Positions 1 through 12,523 are shown, numbered from the stretch's first letter. The stretch: 64,000 nt of DNA from Mycosarcoma maydis (GCF_000328475.2 NC_026498.1:186001-250000), one strand, 5' to 3'. Program-made: numbers and translations. Notes: generated by a model not told the origin, from the letters alone.

Positions 1-2736
1 CATGTTCGAGCATCGACCTTGCCATAGCGACAGTGACGCAGTTACCCACGTGTAAAGCGTTAAGTAACTGTGCCATCAGCACTTGGCCACTATCTTGCGT
101 TTTACTTTTCAATTATCGAAGGACAGTACTGTACAGCGTAACCAATTGAAGGCGGAGCTTGTTTCACTGTCATCATGGTGTGACTGGTTTTGGTCGGGAT
201 GTTTGTGGGATGCTTGGTGGCTATTTGGCACACTTGTTGTATCTGGTGGGCGTGAATCTTGAATGGCCGCCACACGTTTCTCCTCATTCAAAGTGATTCA
301 CGACGCAGCCAAGAGCAAATTTGCCACCCGCAACTAACAGAAACATGGGAAGCGTGACAGAAGCTGATAGAGGCCAACGCTGGGGCATCATGCAGATTCT
401 CAGACAGGATTTGTGAAACACGAATCGTGAATGTTGCAGGCAACTTGGATAACTTAGGCGAGCGTAGGGCGTCAGTTTGCCATGGGGGGTTTACGCTTAG
501 CCGAGAAAGAGCGGACAGGCCGAAACGATTCATAAATTTCGGCTGGCACGACGACGACGTTGGACCAAGTCGAGTCAACGTTTATTATGCTGTAGTTATC
601 ATGAGTGCATCAGTGCGAGCATTTGCGTGTCTAGCAGCAGCATGCAACCACAATTCGTGAATGGACTAATTGACTAGTGTCACTATTTGTTTGTGCAGCA
701 CGAGTGAGCTGATGCGAGGCGAGCCGTCTAGAGCTTTTCTGCCACTGTGTCTGAGCCTAGACGCCGCTGTGCAGCAATTCGGCCCAGTGTGAACAAGCCG
801 ACACAACAAGTTTCAGCTGATTGCATTTCTCGTCCATTTCACATTCAAGATTCCCTCCCGAATTTCCGTGTTCGCCAGTCAGTCATCAACCCCCCCACAC
901 TCGAGCCGATGAGAGTGTGCCCCACAGGAGGAGAATTCGGAAGAAAGAGAGACAGCGTCTTGGTCACCTGGTGTCGTCTGGTCTACCAACTATCCACCTG
1001 TCTTGCAAGCTCACTCTGGTTTACGAAAATCCTTCCAAATGCAATCGCAATCACAAAGCTCGCTGCCTTGTGTAATTCGCATCGATCTTATTGGAAGCTT
1101 ACACGAATGTAGCAAGGTGGCGATCCGACCCGACTCTCAATGATCACACGGATACCCTTTCTTTTCTAGTCCTGCTACTTCTGCTGCTGCTCGAGCCGGT
1201 ATTTTTCTTAGCATGCCGAATGAACACCTCGAAGGTTGGCGGAAGGGTGGTTTGGCAGCATCTACACGTTGTTGGCTCTCTTTTCTAGCTGGCGACCCGC
1301 TCTTCTCATGTTTCTGCCGCGCGTGTCTCAGATGGCCAGTGTGCGAAACACATGTTTAAGATATTATATTCTACGGTGTTTGAAGAGTCCAAGTCGTGAG
1401 TCGTGAATCATGAGTCTGGCTGGTTCAATATCTCCAATTGAAACTAGACTATAAAAAATCCAGAAAATCCAACAACGCATACACGATTTTTTTTTTAATT
1501 GGCCACAATTCGTGATTGTGAATAAGGGTGGTGACTGCTGCAGTGCGTTGCCACAACGGATTTAGCGCGCACGGGCGCTTTTCTAGTGTGCAGTGTGGCC
1601 CACGCAGATCCTAACTGTATTAGATCCTAACTTACCACCGACAACCAAAGAGGTGAGGCGCTTGACGACGTTCCAAGCCTGCACCGCGCGCCCAATAACG
1701 AATCATCTCTCGTCGAAATGCACCGGTTTCCCCATATTTCTTGCCTGAGCACCCTCTCTCTCTTTGCCTGGTTGGTTTGATTTGATTTGATTTGATGCCG
1801 CTTGGTGTTTGCTGCGTGGATCGCTCGCTTTCAGGCGTAAATCTAATTCGACTCCGCTGCTACCAACCGCTGCTGATCAGCAGCCGCTGCTGTTGCTGCT
1901 GTTGGTTTGCCGCTCATCCAACGGCTTGCTCGCCTTCTCCACTTGGGCTCTCTTGGCCTGGTATTACAGCGCATTGCATTGCATCCGCACCGTGCTCGAT
2001 TTCCTACCCTGTCTCGAGTAGATACCGAGTTCGAACCAATCCGACAGCCTAGACGAATGTCATCAGTTTACACACAAGTCGTGAGTCTCGTCCTGTCTTT
2101 CTGGCCCTCCCTCATTGGTCGTCAACGCTTCCGCCCACAGTCTCAGCTTTGCCCCGCTCGATTCAATATAACCTCGTAAGCTCATCGCCATTGCCTTCCG
2201 TCTGATCCCTTTCACCAACGCTCTCTCAAGCTTGCTTGTCGGCTCACTCCCATTGTCCTTCACAGGCGTTTACGGCACACTGTCTTATACCCGTTCCTAG
2301 AGCGCTATCATCCACCCTCTGCTTGTTTCTACCTCTTTTGCCATCTGCTTCTCTCCTTCTCTTTCTCCTTTATCCACCTCATTTTCTGCGTGACGCTTTC
2401 GTCTACCAGTCGCTCTCGCTCCGCGCTCTCTCGCAAAGCGTAGATTAGCTCCCTCTCGTTGCTTGCCAGCCTTGCTTCTCTGCTTCGCTGCCTCGCTCTC
2501 GCTACTTTTCACGCTTTCTTTTCTCTGTTCTAGACGCAAAACTGCGGCGTTTCAGCTTTCGCTGCCTCGTCTATCTCCCCGCTGTTCTTGTTAGGCAACA
2601 ATCGTTCCAGCTGTACCAGCAGCGCGATCAGCAGTGCTCTCAATCCAGCTCTCAAAGAGGCCAAGCTTCCCTTCTTCACCACTTTCCATCGTCTCGAAAC
2701 GAAAAAGCCTCGCTTTCTGACGCACGACCCACAAAG
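1..2736. other. Intergenic region, no supported gene
   Basis: I see no convincing coding region here; the open frames are short and resemble nothing known. Isolated TCGTGA or TCACGA words occur near 298, 425, 655, 1510 and 2079, and two tandem copies lie at 1394-1406. A TTTGA tract of about four units lies near 1775-1797. From about 2220 to 2640 the plus strand is strongly pyrimidine-rich, as expected for the promoter and leader of the gene beginning at 2737. An AATATAA word at 2165-2171 is a possible but distant TATA element. Confidence 0.6.
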
Positions 2737-5700
2737 ATGTCAACCATTATAAACGATCTTGGCGAGGAGATTCAGCCTGGCTACAGAGGTAAGTTTTCCG
2801 ACTCGGCCTGCCTATTGACCTCTCTGCCCACTACAAAACCGTCTGAGCTCTGGGCCGGCTGCCAATGCTAGATTGTGATCTCGTCCAGCACAATGCCAAG
2901 AGTGACTGCTGTCACTCCTCTGATCACGTTGTAGAGTACCTTGTCTTGCTATTGTCACAGCGGCCAGTACGGTGCATCTGGCACACTGGCGTTCGTCCCC
3001 GTATTCGGTTGTCGTTTCACCCGTAACGAGCAAAAGATTTGACCTCCTGTCTTGCTTCTATCTCTCTTTCCGCTTCCGCATCTAAACAGGCAACCTCAGC
3101 GAGTCGCAGCAAAGGGACCTTCGAGAGACTTGGCGACGTATCTTCGAGCTTTTCGAGAAGAACAAGGATGTCTCGGAGCGTGTCATGCAGAATGGTGGCC
3201 CCAGCAAGGTCAGTAAGCAAAAGGATACTACCCCAGCCAAGAACGAAAAGGACGCCGGCAAGGACATCCCCAAGGACGACAAGGCCAAGGAAGAAGCCAA
3301 GAAGGCCGAGGAGATGAAGGAGATGAACGAGTTCATCGATACTTATGGTGGCCCCATCCTCCGAACCACCATGTGGGAGTTCACAAAGATGGATCACCCT
3401 GACACTTCGGTCCTTCGTTTCCTCCGTGCCCGAAAGTGGGACATTGACCGTGCGCTTGCCATGATGGCCGCCGCCTGCAAATTCCGTCTCGAAAAGAACA
3501 TCACCGACATCATTTTTAAGGGCGAGGACGGTCTCAAGGATGTGCCTGGTTTCATGAACCAGTTCCGTCGCGGTATCTCGTACATCAAGGGTAACACCGA
3601 CAAGATGGAGAACCCCATCTACTTTATCCACGTCGCCCGTCACTTTACCAGCGCACAGAAGCACGAGGTCTTGCAGGATTATGTCTTGCTTGCCATGGAG
3701 AATGCCCGTTTGCTCACTACCGCCCCCTACGAAAAGGCCGTCGTCGTCTTCGACATGGCTGGTTTCGGTCTCAAAAACATGGACTGGCAGTGCGTTCTCT
3801 TCCTCGTCAAGTGTCTCGAAGCCTATTATCCCGAATCCCTTCAACGTATCTACGTCCACGGCGCTCCTTGGATCTTCAAAGGTATCTGGCAGGTCCTCCA
3901 GCCCATGCTCGATCCTGTCGTCCGTGACAAGATCAAATTCTCCAGTAAGGCCAAGGATCTCGAAGAGCTCATCCCTTCATCCAAGATCCGCAAGGGTATG
4001 GGTGGTACCATGGACTGGGACTGGGACTACATCGAGCCCCAGGCTGGTGAGAACGACATCATGAAGGACAGCAAATCGCGCGCCAAGATCGAAAAGGAGA
4101 TGAAGCAGCTCACCGACGAGTTTGAGAAAGTCAGTCGCGAGTGGATTGAAACGAGCCAAATTGACGCCGACAACCCCGAACTCTCCTACCGACGTGAGGT
4201 CCTTGCTCAGCAAATCCGACTAAAAAACTACCAGCTCCAACCCTTTGTGCGTGCCAAGAACATCTACCAACGTTCCGGTCTCATGACCATGGACGGTACC
4301 GTCACCTGGGAGTACCCGCAGGTCAACGGCAAGTCGATCACCCAGGTTGTCAACGACCGTCACAATTACGGTGCGATAATCAAGTGGCTCCAGGAGCACA
4401 ACGAGGACACGCTCGAGGATTCCTTTGGTCACAAGAAGCTTGCCGAGATCTGCGATGATGGCACCATCAAAGAGTCGTACGGTGGCGCAAAGAGTGCCAA
4501 GGCTGGCAAAGCTAGCAAGGACGCCAAGCCCGACAAGAAATCGTCCAAGAAGGGCGCCGAAGCCGCTGGCGGTGCTGCCGCTGGTGCTGCTGCCGCCACC
4601 GCCGGTGCTGTCGGCCTCAAGAGGTCCAAGAGCAAGAAGAAGGAACCTGAACCGGAGCCCGAGCCCGAGCCCGAAGAGTCCGATGAGGATGGCTTTGTGG
4701 ACCCCGAGTCCGAGTCTGAGCCTGAACCTGAGCCTGAACCCAAGCCCAAGCGCTCCGCTTCCACCAACAAGAACCTCGCCCGCAAGCCCAGCAAGAAAGC
4801 CGGCCAGCCTGAATTGGACGAGGAACGCGACGACCACCAATACAACCCACAGCAGCCTCAGACGTACACTGGCGCTGCTGTCGGCGCCGTCACTGGTGTC
4901 GCTGCCGGTGCCGCTGGCGCCGCCGCTGCTGGTTTCAACTACCTCCGCGGCGCCAACAAGAACAGCAACGGTGCTGCTGGAAACGGCCGTAACGTCGTCG
5001 AGGAGGACGAGGAGGACGACAACGATGAAGACCACGGCGTTGCTCGTCCCAACCAGCGCCAGCAGCCTCGCACCGTCGACCACTATCCCGATGAGGACGA
5101 GGAATTCGATGAGGACGAGAGCCCCGACGATGACCAGATGTCGGCCTATTCGGACGAATCCATTACCCCGGAGACTGCTGTGCGCCCCGACTACATGCTG
5201 CAGAAGATCAGCGCCTCGGACTGCCGCATTGACGACAACGACTGCCGCGAGGATCTGGCTACTGTGCGCGAAGCCATGGCCCTCTTCCTCAATTCGCGCA
5301 TGCGCGAGGCCGAGGAGCTCTGCATGCAAGGTGCCGGCACCCGTCTCTACAAGGCCGAAGGTATGGCTCTGATCAACTCAGTCAAGTCGGTCATGACCTT
5401 TGAGCCTGCTGACTTTGAGACGGCCATCATGTGCTGTCAGCACTCGATGAAGATTGCTGGCTTCCTACGTAAGAAGCAGGGTGCTATCGGCAAGCTCATC
5501 AGCGGCAAAAAGGGTGGTTTCCGGTCCATGAGCTTGGTCCAGCTTCACGCCGAGCTCGTGTTTGCCGAATCGCAGCTGCTCAAGTCAGTGCTCGGCATCT
5601 TTTACTCGGGCGACAGCATCGGTTTCGTCAAGCAAGCGTTGGGCTTGCGCTCCGCTTACTTCCTGGTTCGCGAGCTTTTCCGCTTCGTCGAGTCGGTCGA

Positions 5701-7330
5701 TGCCGAGGCCGAGGAGGCCGAGGTCTCGGGCAAGCGCGCCGACGTCATCCACCTCGACCAGGACTTCCGATCAGGTGTCTACCTTGGCAATGCCGTCTGT
5801 TCGCTCGTTCTGTCCATGCTTCCCACCAAGACGCTCAAGATTATGGAGGGCTTCGGTTTCGTCGGCGACCGCAAGTTTTCGCTCGACCTCTTCGCTCGTG
5901 CCGGTGGTTGGAGCAAGAGCAAGCCTCTGCCCACCATCTCGGCTGACGAGGAGGGTGTAAGACGACCGCTTTGCGACATTGTGATCCTCATGTACCACCT
6001 TTGGATCTCGAGCTACATTCCCGTCACGGAGCTTGACTTTGAGTTTGCCGACAAGGTACTCTCGTGGAACTTGGTGCGTTACCCTAACGGTATCTTCTAC
6101 CTGTTCTGGTCGGCCCGCCTCTACGCTGCCCAGGCGTTGCCCGAGAAGGCCATCGAGTACTACCGAAACGCCATCGAGTCACAGCGCGAGTTCAAGCAGT
6201 TGCACCACCTATGCTTCTGGGATCTCTCGCTCACCTACCTATGCACTTGCGACTTTGCACGCGCGTACGAGTGCTACGACGTGCTTTCGCGCGAGTCCAA
6301 CTGGTCCAAGGCGATTTACCAGTATGCCAAGGCGGTGATGCTCTACGAGACGGGCATGGACGACCGTGCCAAGAGCGCCACCATCATGCGCACCGTCAGC
6401 AAGCTCACCAAGAAGGTCGCTGGTCGCCAGATTCCGTTTGAGCGATTCGTCGCGCTCAAGGCCAAAAAGTACAATGCTCAGCAGAACCGACTGCCTCTGC
6501 CCGGTCTCGAGTTCTCGTACCTGTGGCACTGCATCGGTCAGACGCCCGTCTTTCTACTAGTCGAAAATACGCTGACGCGCATCGACGAGTTTATTGACGA
6601 GCTCGAGTCGTACCACAACCCCAAGTCGTACGGCACGGGCGAGAACGAATACTGGTCGGCCTACTGTTTGGCCTTCTTCCTGCGCGGTGTTGCGTTGCGC
6701 TTTGTGGCTTACCCTGAGCCGCAGACGCTGGTGCGCTTGCCTGCCGAGGACACGGTGGGTCCCATCGAGGAGATTCAGGCGGATGCCGTTCAGTCGTTCA
6801 ACAAGGTGTTCGAACACGGCTCCAAGCTTGACGAGGTGGACCGCTACCTGGTCTACTTTGCCCACTACGAGCTGGGTCGTCTGCGCGGCTGCATGGGTCA
6901 GGACGAGGCGGCCAAGACCGAGTTTCGCAAGGTGCTTTCGGGCAAGCCGCTGGAAGCCAAGGGCAAGGGTCTCATCGGTGGCGGCAGCAAGGCCAACTAC
7001 TTGCTCAGCAACATGTGTCAGGTTCGAGCACACGCTGCCATGGAGACCATGCGTATCCAGAAGTCGAGGTCGCGCACTTCGTTCTTCCACGGTACCGAGG
7101 GATCGTTGGCGAGCCAGAGCATCGCGTCCAAGTCAACGCGCTCCAACTCTTTGGCCAGCTCCAACAGCAGGACCATGAGCATGACCTCGCGCGGCACATC
7201 CTTATCCAGCCGATCGGGACGCGGTAGCATCAAGTCCAACACGTACGACGCCGAAGAAGGTTACCGCGCCAATGGTAACGGTCGTCCTCGTGCGCCATCC
7301 CAGACCACCGATTACTCACGCCGCCGTTGA
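2737..7330 (+). CDS. Sec14-like (CRAL-TRIO) protein fused to Iml2/TTC39 repeat domain
   Basis: The model has two exons, 2737-2788 and 3090-7330. A 301-nt intron runs from a GTAAGT donor to an ACAG acceptor, and the phase joins correctly to give about 1430 residues. Residues about 105-335 form a CRAL-TRIO lipid-binding domain: LRFLRARKWD in the N-terminal helical part, then VVVFDMAGFGLKN and a core ending in a GTMDWDWDY stretch. Residues about 485-740 are a low-complexity linker with Ala/Gly runs, EP repeats and acidic blocks. Residues about 743-1310 match the Iml2/TTC39 family of helical tetratricopeptide-like repeats (for example FYLFWSARLYAAQALPEKAI). The tail is Ser/Arg-rich. Sec14 proteins move phosphatidylinositol or other lipids between membranes, and yeast Iml2 is linked to lipid droplets and inclusion-body clearance. 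A lipid-exchange role is therefore likely, but the combined function is inferred. Confidence 0.85.
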
Positions 7331-8733
7331 TCGGTGGTCGACTCTGTGCTACGATACCCCAAAACCTCCATCCGCTTCTCTTTTCTTTCTTCTGGTAAAT
7401 AGTTCTTCTGGTATACTTGTTTGACTCGATTCTTATTTTGTGTTTCCGCTAAAGCTATGTATGTACGTCTTGTGCGACCTCATTCTTGTGCTCCGGGTTA
7501 CGAATCCATTCTCTTTTTCTAGTCCAAGTGGGTGAGGGGTTTCGAGTTACATTCGTGATTCTTCTTGTGTTGTGGCGTGGTTGGATTTTTTTGATATGTG
7601 TGAAAGTATTGAGTGACGCAGGTGTTATAGGTACGAAGATCGGGATCATAATCGGGATCGGGATGTCGGACTGGTTGAGGGGAAGATCAGAACTCACGCG
7701 TTACTGGGTTGAGAAGGAACGTGGACAAAAGGTTTGCGGGGCACGTTGCGGGCTAACTTTGAGTGACACAAGACTCGTGACTAAACGAGCCTCGTGTGCG
7801 AGGCGTGAAGAGCGGAGGAGAACTTGAGATTTTCAGATTTAGCATTCGCTATTTCACGATTCACGATTGACGGGGATGGCGTGCTTGTCACGTCAGATTG
7901 CGCTCACTCGTCAGAAGAAAAACGAACAAATACGAGACGCACGACGCACGACGTACGACGCACGACGAGCGACGAGCGACGAGCGAAGAGCAAAGAGCGA
8001 TGTGCGACCACTCGGCTGTTCGCCTGTGAGGCATCTTTTGTCAAGCATGACGAAGCGACCTTTGTGTATTTTCAAGTTGGAGAGTAGATGTAGTTCGAGT
8101 CAACAAGGGTGAGCGTACGAGGGGCGAAAGCGGAGAAATGAGAGCAACTCAGAGGCTAATGTTGAAAAGGCAAGACGAGAGATCTTCTAACTTGACGCTG
8201 AAATTTTACGATTCAGACACGAGATGGTGTCATGTAATGCTCGACATGGATGCCCGAGCATCAGCAGCGTCCGGCAGTGGTGTCATCCACGACTCGCGCG
8301 CGCGTTGTGCACTTTGGTTTCAGACGTTGCCGGCCAGGCGTTGGCTCTGGCTTTCCTGCACAATCAGATCAGATGGTGTGCTCAGCAACAGCCAGCGTCA
8401 GCCAGCTCGTCATTCTCACTCTCTCGGCGCGTTGACGATTTCGGTGGATTCGTTGGCCGATGCCACGCCGCTCGTTTCAGCATCGCCTTTGCTTTGACAG
8501 CAGTTGACTCTCCTCTGCCGAGTCACTGTGTCAGTAGGCCTCGCCGTTTCACACCGATGCTCAGACCGTCCGTGGATGCTCGACCACGCTCGCCTGGTCT
8601 CTGCTTCTTGCTCTGACTCGATGCGAACACTTTATAAGCTTGCTTGCTCGTCGCTATCCTCCCACCTCCCTTCTGGCTTCCATCGTCAACCCCCTTCTAC
8701 ATTTTCTCCTCGAGCAAGATTTTGGTAGCCACA
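7331..8733. other. Intergenic region with heptamer motif and ACGACGC minisatellite
   Basis: No gene is supported. TCGTGA or TCACGA words lie near 7553, 7775 and, in tandem 7-bp register, 7854-7866. A degenerate minisatellite of ACGACGC, GCGACGA and related units runs from about 7934 to 7988. The last 200 nt are pyrimidine-rich and lead into the oxygenase gene. Confidence 0.55.
8631..8638 (+). promoter_or_regulatory. Probable TATA box of the 2OG oxygenase gene
   Basis: The word TTTATAAG lies about 100 nt upstream of the ATG at 8734 in an otherwise pyrimidine-rich leader. Position and sequence suit a fungal TATA element. It is inferred from sequence only. Confidence 0.45.
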
Positions 8734-9951
8734 ATGTCTTCCACCGCACCTCCTCTCAAGCCATGGGTTCCACCCCAACCCACGCGCGAGACCGACCTTG
8801 AATGGGCACCGCTTACCACGCTCGACCTCTCGCTCATCCAGGGCGACGACTTCACCGACGTGCCTGAATCCGTCGTCCGTTCGGTAGGCGAGGCCTTCTC
8901 TCGCGACGGGTTCATCTACGCCGAAAACCACGGTCTCTCCTGGGAACACGTTCTGCGCCAATTCGCCATCGGTCAATACGCCTTCCACGGTGTCTCGGAA
9001 GCGGACAAGGCCAAGTACAAAGCCGACATTCTCGGGACAGGCTCTTTTGTCGGATACAAGGAGCAGGGACATTGGAAGCTGAATGGTGTCAAGGATCGAA
9101 TTGAACAGCTCAACTTTGGCAGTCAGAGTTTTGCGCCCGATGCTAGGCGCAGGTTGTTTCCCGAGAGCCTGCAGGAGTTGTTGCCGGAGATCCAAGAGTT
9201 TGCTCGCTTCAATCACGCGGTGATCTTGAGGAAGATCCTGAGCGTTCTGTCATTGGTGCTCAAGCTTCCCGCTGATTACCTGTGGAACCTATCGAAAGAG
9301 CCCGAGAAGCGCGGTTTGGATCTGCTCCGTTATGCTCTCTACCACACCCCGGATCAGCAGGACGACGACAAACTCGGCGGAGTACGTCTGCAAGGTCACA
9401 CTGACTTCAACTCGGTCTCGATCCTCTGGTCACAACCGATCACAAGCCTTGAGGTGCTGATGCCTGATAACAAGTGGCGTTTGGTTAAACACCGTGACAA
9501 CGCTCTGGTGATCAACCTTGGTGATGCTATGCATTTCATCTCGGGCGGTTACCTGAAGCAGACCATTCACCGCGTCGTAGCTCCGCCCTCCGACCAGGCA
9601 CACTACGAACGTCTAGGCATCTTCTACTTTGCTCTGTTCAACGACGACGTCTCGCTGGAACCACTCGAACAACAGTCCGAGGTGGTCAGACAAGCCTACG
9701 CTCAACGAAAGCAACGAGAAGGCGCAGGCTTCTGGGACGCTGCCAAAGCCAACGGCCAACCCATCCCCACCGCCGGCGATTGGGAGAGGCTCAGAGTAAA
9801 GGCATACGGCCAACAAAACGCCAAGAAAGCCCAAGACGGTCACGACGTCGAAGAAATCGCCGGCCAAAAGGTCACCGGCTACAACGGCGAGCGCGTCAAG
9901 CCCAGACGCATCCAGCACGCCGCCCTCCAGGCCTCTGTAAAGGCAAACTAA
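8734..9951 (+). CDS. 2-oxoglutarate/Fe(II)-dependent dioxygenase, isopenicillin N synthase-like
   Basis: The protein has 405 residues, counted from the ATG in CACAATGTC, which fits a fungal start better than the in-frame upstream leader. The N-terminal DIOX_N region contains FSRDGFIYAENHGLSWEHV. The jelly-roll core keeps the iron ligands: His222 and Asp224 in GHTDFNS and His279 in TIHRVV. The following HRVVAPP and RLGIFYF stretches are typical of the family. Enzymes of this superfamily hydroxylate, desaturate or cyclise small molecules using 2-oxoglutarate and oxygen. The substrate cannot be read from sequence. The neighbouring amidase is convergent and nothing suggests a biosynthetic cluster. 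No signal peptide is visible, so a cytosolic enzyme is expected. Confidence 0.9.
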   Translation: MSSTAPPLKPWVPPQPTRETDLEWAPLTTLDLSLIQGDDFTDVPESVVRSVGEAFSRDGFIYAENHGLSWEHVLRQFAIGQYAFHGVSEADKAKYKADILGTGSFVGYKEQGHWKLNGVKDRIEQLNFGSQSFAPDARRRLFPESLQELLPEIQEFARFNHAVILRKILSVLSLVLKLPADYLWNLSKEPEKRGLDLLRYALYHTPDQQDDDKLGGVRLQGHTDFNSVSILWSQPITSLEVLMPDNKWRLVKHRDNALVINLGDAMHFISGGYLKQTIHRVVAPPSDQAHYERLGIFYFALFNDDVSLEPLEQQSEVVRQAYAQRKQREGAGFWDAAKANGQPIPTAGDWERLRVKAYGQQNAKKAQDGHDVEEIAGQKVTGYNGERVKPRRIQHAALQASVKAN

Positions 9952-10216
9952 GCCAACCCGCTCTTCCAACCACTTTTCTCTCACACATATTTCAACGAGG
10001 CTTCAACCCTCGCTATACCCTTCCTCCCTCTCGGTCCCCCTAAGCTATTGCATTCAACATGGTCTCTTGTCCCCCCATCTCTTCTCTAGCAACGTTCGTC
10101 TTCTTTTGTACCAACATCGTCTCAACACTCACTCGTAGCCACGCAACACCTCTCGTCCGCGTCCGCTTTCGTGTCTATTCTAGTCTCATTTTGCATCCAA
10201 CTGCATGGTTTTGATT

Positions 10217-12094
10217 TCACTTGGGCTGTCCGTCGTCCTCGACGATGTTTTGTGAGCGCGAGCGCATACGACTGTCACGCACGCAGGTGAGTTTGAGATA
10301 TCTTTCAATGTGTGCAACGTAGTCGAGCAGCGCCAGTTCATTGCCCGGAATGGTGGCCAACTGCACGCTCAGTCTGGGTGGACGTTTGCCACCGCTGTCG
10401 TCGGATATCCTGTCGATGTAATTCTCTTCGATGCAATCGGTATAATGACGGGCCCATTCGGGCGGACTTTTCCTTTTGACGTCTTCGTCGACCGAGTACG
10501 AGAACGGGATGGTCACCGAAATCGCGGGCCAGTCGAGCAGATTGAAAATCTGACACCACACCTCACTTTCGCCGGCATCGTCCAGCTCGACAAACGAACG
10601 GTTAAGAACCGGACCGCCAAGAATGTAGGTGGGCGTGATCAGGATGACGTTTTCGAATTGGACATCTCCTTCTCCTTGGCCTTCGCCGTCTTTGTCGGTC
10701 TTCTTCGTGCCCGTGGCGATCCCGGCCTGGCGAAGGAAAGTGGCTTTAAGCTCACGCAGCTTGTTTGCGTCAGCCTTCCATTTGGCCCTGTCGGCTTTGT
10801 CGGTGTTTGTGGACAGGCGTGACTCGTCAAACAGGGTACGCTTGATCAGTGGATCATCTTTGAGCATAGCTCTCGCATCATCAAAGCCATGCTCCTTTGC
10901 GTGTTCAGTCCATGCCTCGCCCCACGCTTTGACGTCGACGTCACCAAGCTCGTCGCATTTGGTCGGTCGCCAGAGAGCCTCGTCGGCGGATAGCGAATCG
11001 ACAAGGTGGCTAATGTGAGCTTGAACTTGGGGTGAACTCTTCTGCGGCGTAAAGACGATGCGTGGGGTATCGACCAAGCCTTGTGCGCCAGGCTGCGGGT
11101 TTTCAGAGTTCTCATTGGCATTATCGTCCTGTGTGAGTCCCTTTCGATTCCAGCAACTGGACCTGTACACCTCCTTGACTACATATTGCAGAGTTGTGTA
11201 ATCCCGAGCGAGGAAGCCTAAGGCCGTAGCGGGAATTGTCGTGTGTGGCAAGCCAGTCATAAAGTCTTTGGGAAGCTTCCACCTGATCTTGCCCAGCTGT
11301 GATGCAAACTTGTAGCCGTAAAGCTCGTTCAGGCATGCGGGCTGACGAACAGAACCCCCCATGTCGGTTCCAATACCGAGCTGACTGCCGCCCAGCTTGA
11401 CGAGGCAAGCTTCGCCGCCCGAACTGCCGCCGACCTGGAACTCCTGATCTAGACGATCCTCGTTTTCATTAAACACTTCATTGGTGGTTCGAATAGGACT
11501 TCTTGTAGTACCCCAAAGCGGCGACTGTGTCGTGTTGGACATCATTAATTGCGGAGCTGTGGTCTTTGCGATCAGGATAGCACCTCGATCCAGCATATGC
11601 TGAACAATGTCTGCATTAGCAGCTTCGTCGTGCCCAGCTCTCAACGAGCAGCCCAGGGTGGTTGGAAGCCCTTTGACATGAACGCAGTCTTTGACGCTAA
11701 AAACAAGACCAATCAGTGGGAAGCGGTCAATGACGCTTTGGAGATCATCGTGAAGCTTTGCTTGGGCGAGCAAGCTATCGTAATAAAAAGCTTTGCCAAG
11801 TGCTTCATGGTAAGGAAAAGCTGTGAGACAATGCGTGTCCAGGCTTGCTTGAACAGTGAGACGAATCCTGGCTTCAACGATGCGCTTGACGGTGTATTCG
11901 CCCATCAGAGAATCCCGAAGGGATGGCAAGTTTTTTCTTGCGATTTCGTAGTCTGGCAAGGTTGGAAGACCGAAGCGTTTGCGCGCCTGTTTCACGCTGG
12001 ACAACAGCGAGTCCACGACAGTGTTAGCAGCAGCATTTGCAAGATGTGGGCTGGGATTGAGAAAATCTCCGCGCGGTATCTTGGAGGTCGACAT
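10217..12094 (-). CDS. Amidase signature family hydrolase
   Basis: This uninterrupted 625-residue protein carries the complete amidase-signature catalytic triad. Lys135 lies in VFSVKDCVHVKG, the cis-serine Ser224 in VGGSSGGEAC, and the nucleophile Ser248 in IGTDMGGSVRQPA. The 24-residue spacing between the two serines is the same as in fatty acid amide hydrolase. Members hydrolyse amides to acid plus ammonia or amine; fungal paralogs include acetamidases and fatty-acid-amide-type enzymes, and the substrate here is unknown. A charged insert of about 60 residues follows the core near residues 335-395. The gene is convergent with the oxygenase and divergent from the La-related candidate, sharing a promoter region of about 430 nt. 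Confidence 0.9.
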   Translation of the reverse strand: MSTSKIPRGDFLNPSPHLANAAANTVVDSLLSSVKQARKRFGLPTLPDYEIARKNLPSLRDSLMGEYTVKRIVEARIRLTVQASLDTHCLTAFPYHEALGKAFYYDSLLAQAKLHDDLQSVIDRFPLIGLVFSVKDCVHVKGLPTTLGCSLRAGHDEAANADIVQHMLDRGAILIAKTTAPQLMMSNTTQSPLWGTTRSPIRTTNEVFNENEDRLDQEFQVGGSSGGEACLVKLGGSQLGIGTDMGGSVRQPACLNELYGYKFASQLGKIRWKLPKDFMTGLPHTTIPATALGFLARDYTTLQYVVKEVYRSSCWNRKGLTQDDNANENSENPQPGAQGLVDTPRIVFTPQKSSPQVQAHISHLVDSLSADEALWRPTKCDELGDVDVKAWGEAWTEHAKEHGFDDARAMLKDDPLIKRTLFDESRLSTNTDKADRAKWKADANKLRELKATFLRQAGIATGTKKTDKDGEGQGEGDVQFENVILITPTYILGGPVLNRSFVELDDAGESEVWCQIFNLLDWPAISVTIPFSYSVDEDVKRKSPPEWARHYTDCIEENYIDRISDDSGGKRPPRLSVQLATIPGNELALLDYVAHIERYLKLTCVRDSRMRSRSQNIVEDDGQPK

Positions 12095-12523
12095 CTTTTG
12101 GCGCTTACAGGATGGTCCTCAAGGCCGCTAGCGATGATGGTGGGTACAATCGTGAACGCAACGAAAAGCAGGGCCATGCGTCATCTTCATAGGCGCGAGT
12201 TACTTACGACTGACGTGATTTGTGACTGTCACAGAGCATTCACGATTGAGTTAGAAAATATGAAGCTCAATTTCTGCGCCTGAATTTCGCAAGTCGCTAG
12301 TCACAGAGTCGTGAGTCTGTCACGTTTTTGAACCTTTCCTGTCACATAAAGTTGTGAATTGGCTACGCCGTCAGATTGCGCAGCCTTGCTTGACCATCAC
12401 CACCATCTTGGCCTGCTTTCCTTGCCAGCAGTATCATTCAGCATGGGATTATCAGACAACCCTGCACTCCATCTCTCAGCATCAGGATTGTCTTTTGGCT
12501 AACATAGGTCGTTTGACAACGCA
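12095..12523. other. Divergent promoter region
   Basis: This sequence separates the amidase start from the La-related candidate start. It holds TCACGA near 12240 and TCGTGA near 12309. A CTAAC...ATAG sequence just before 12510 resembles a branch point plus splice acceptor, so a short upstream leader exon of the plus-strand gene is possible. Confidence 0.4.

Noticed and set aside
4220..5329. A 369-codon minus-strand open frame inside the Sec14-Iml2 gene
   Set aside because: It is the antisense shadow of the low-complexity linker; biased codons leave the opposite frame open.
8734..12094. Oxygenase plus amidase as a biosynthetic cluster
   Set aside because: The genes are convergent, no synthase or transporter is nearby, and both families are common as single genes.
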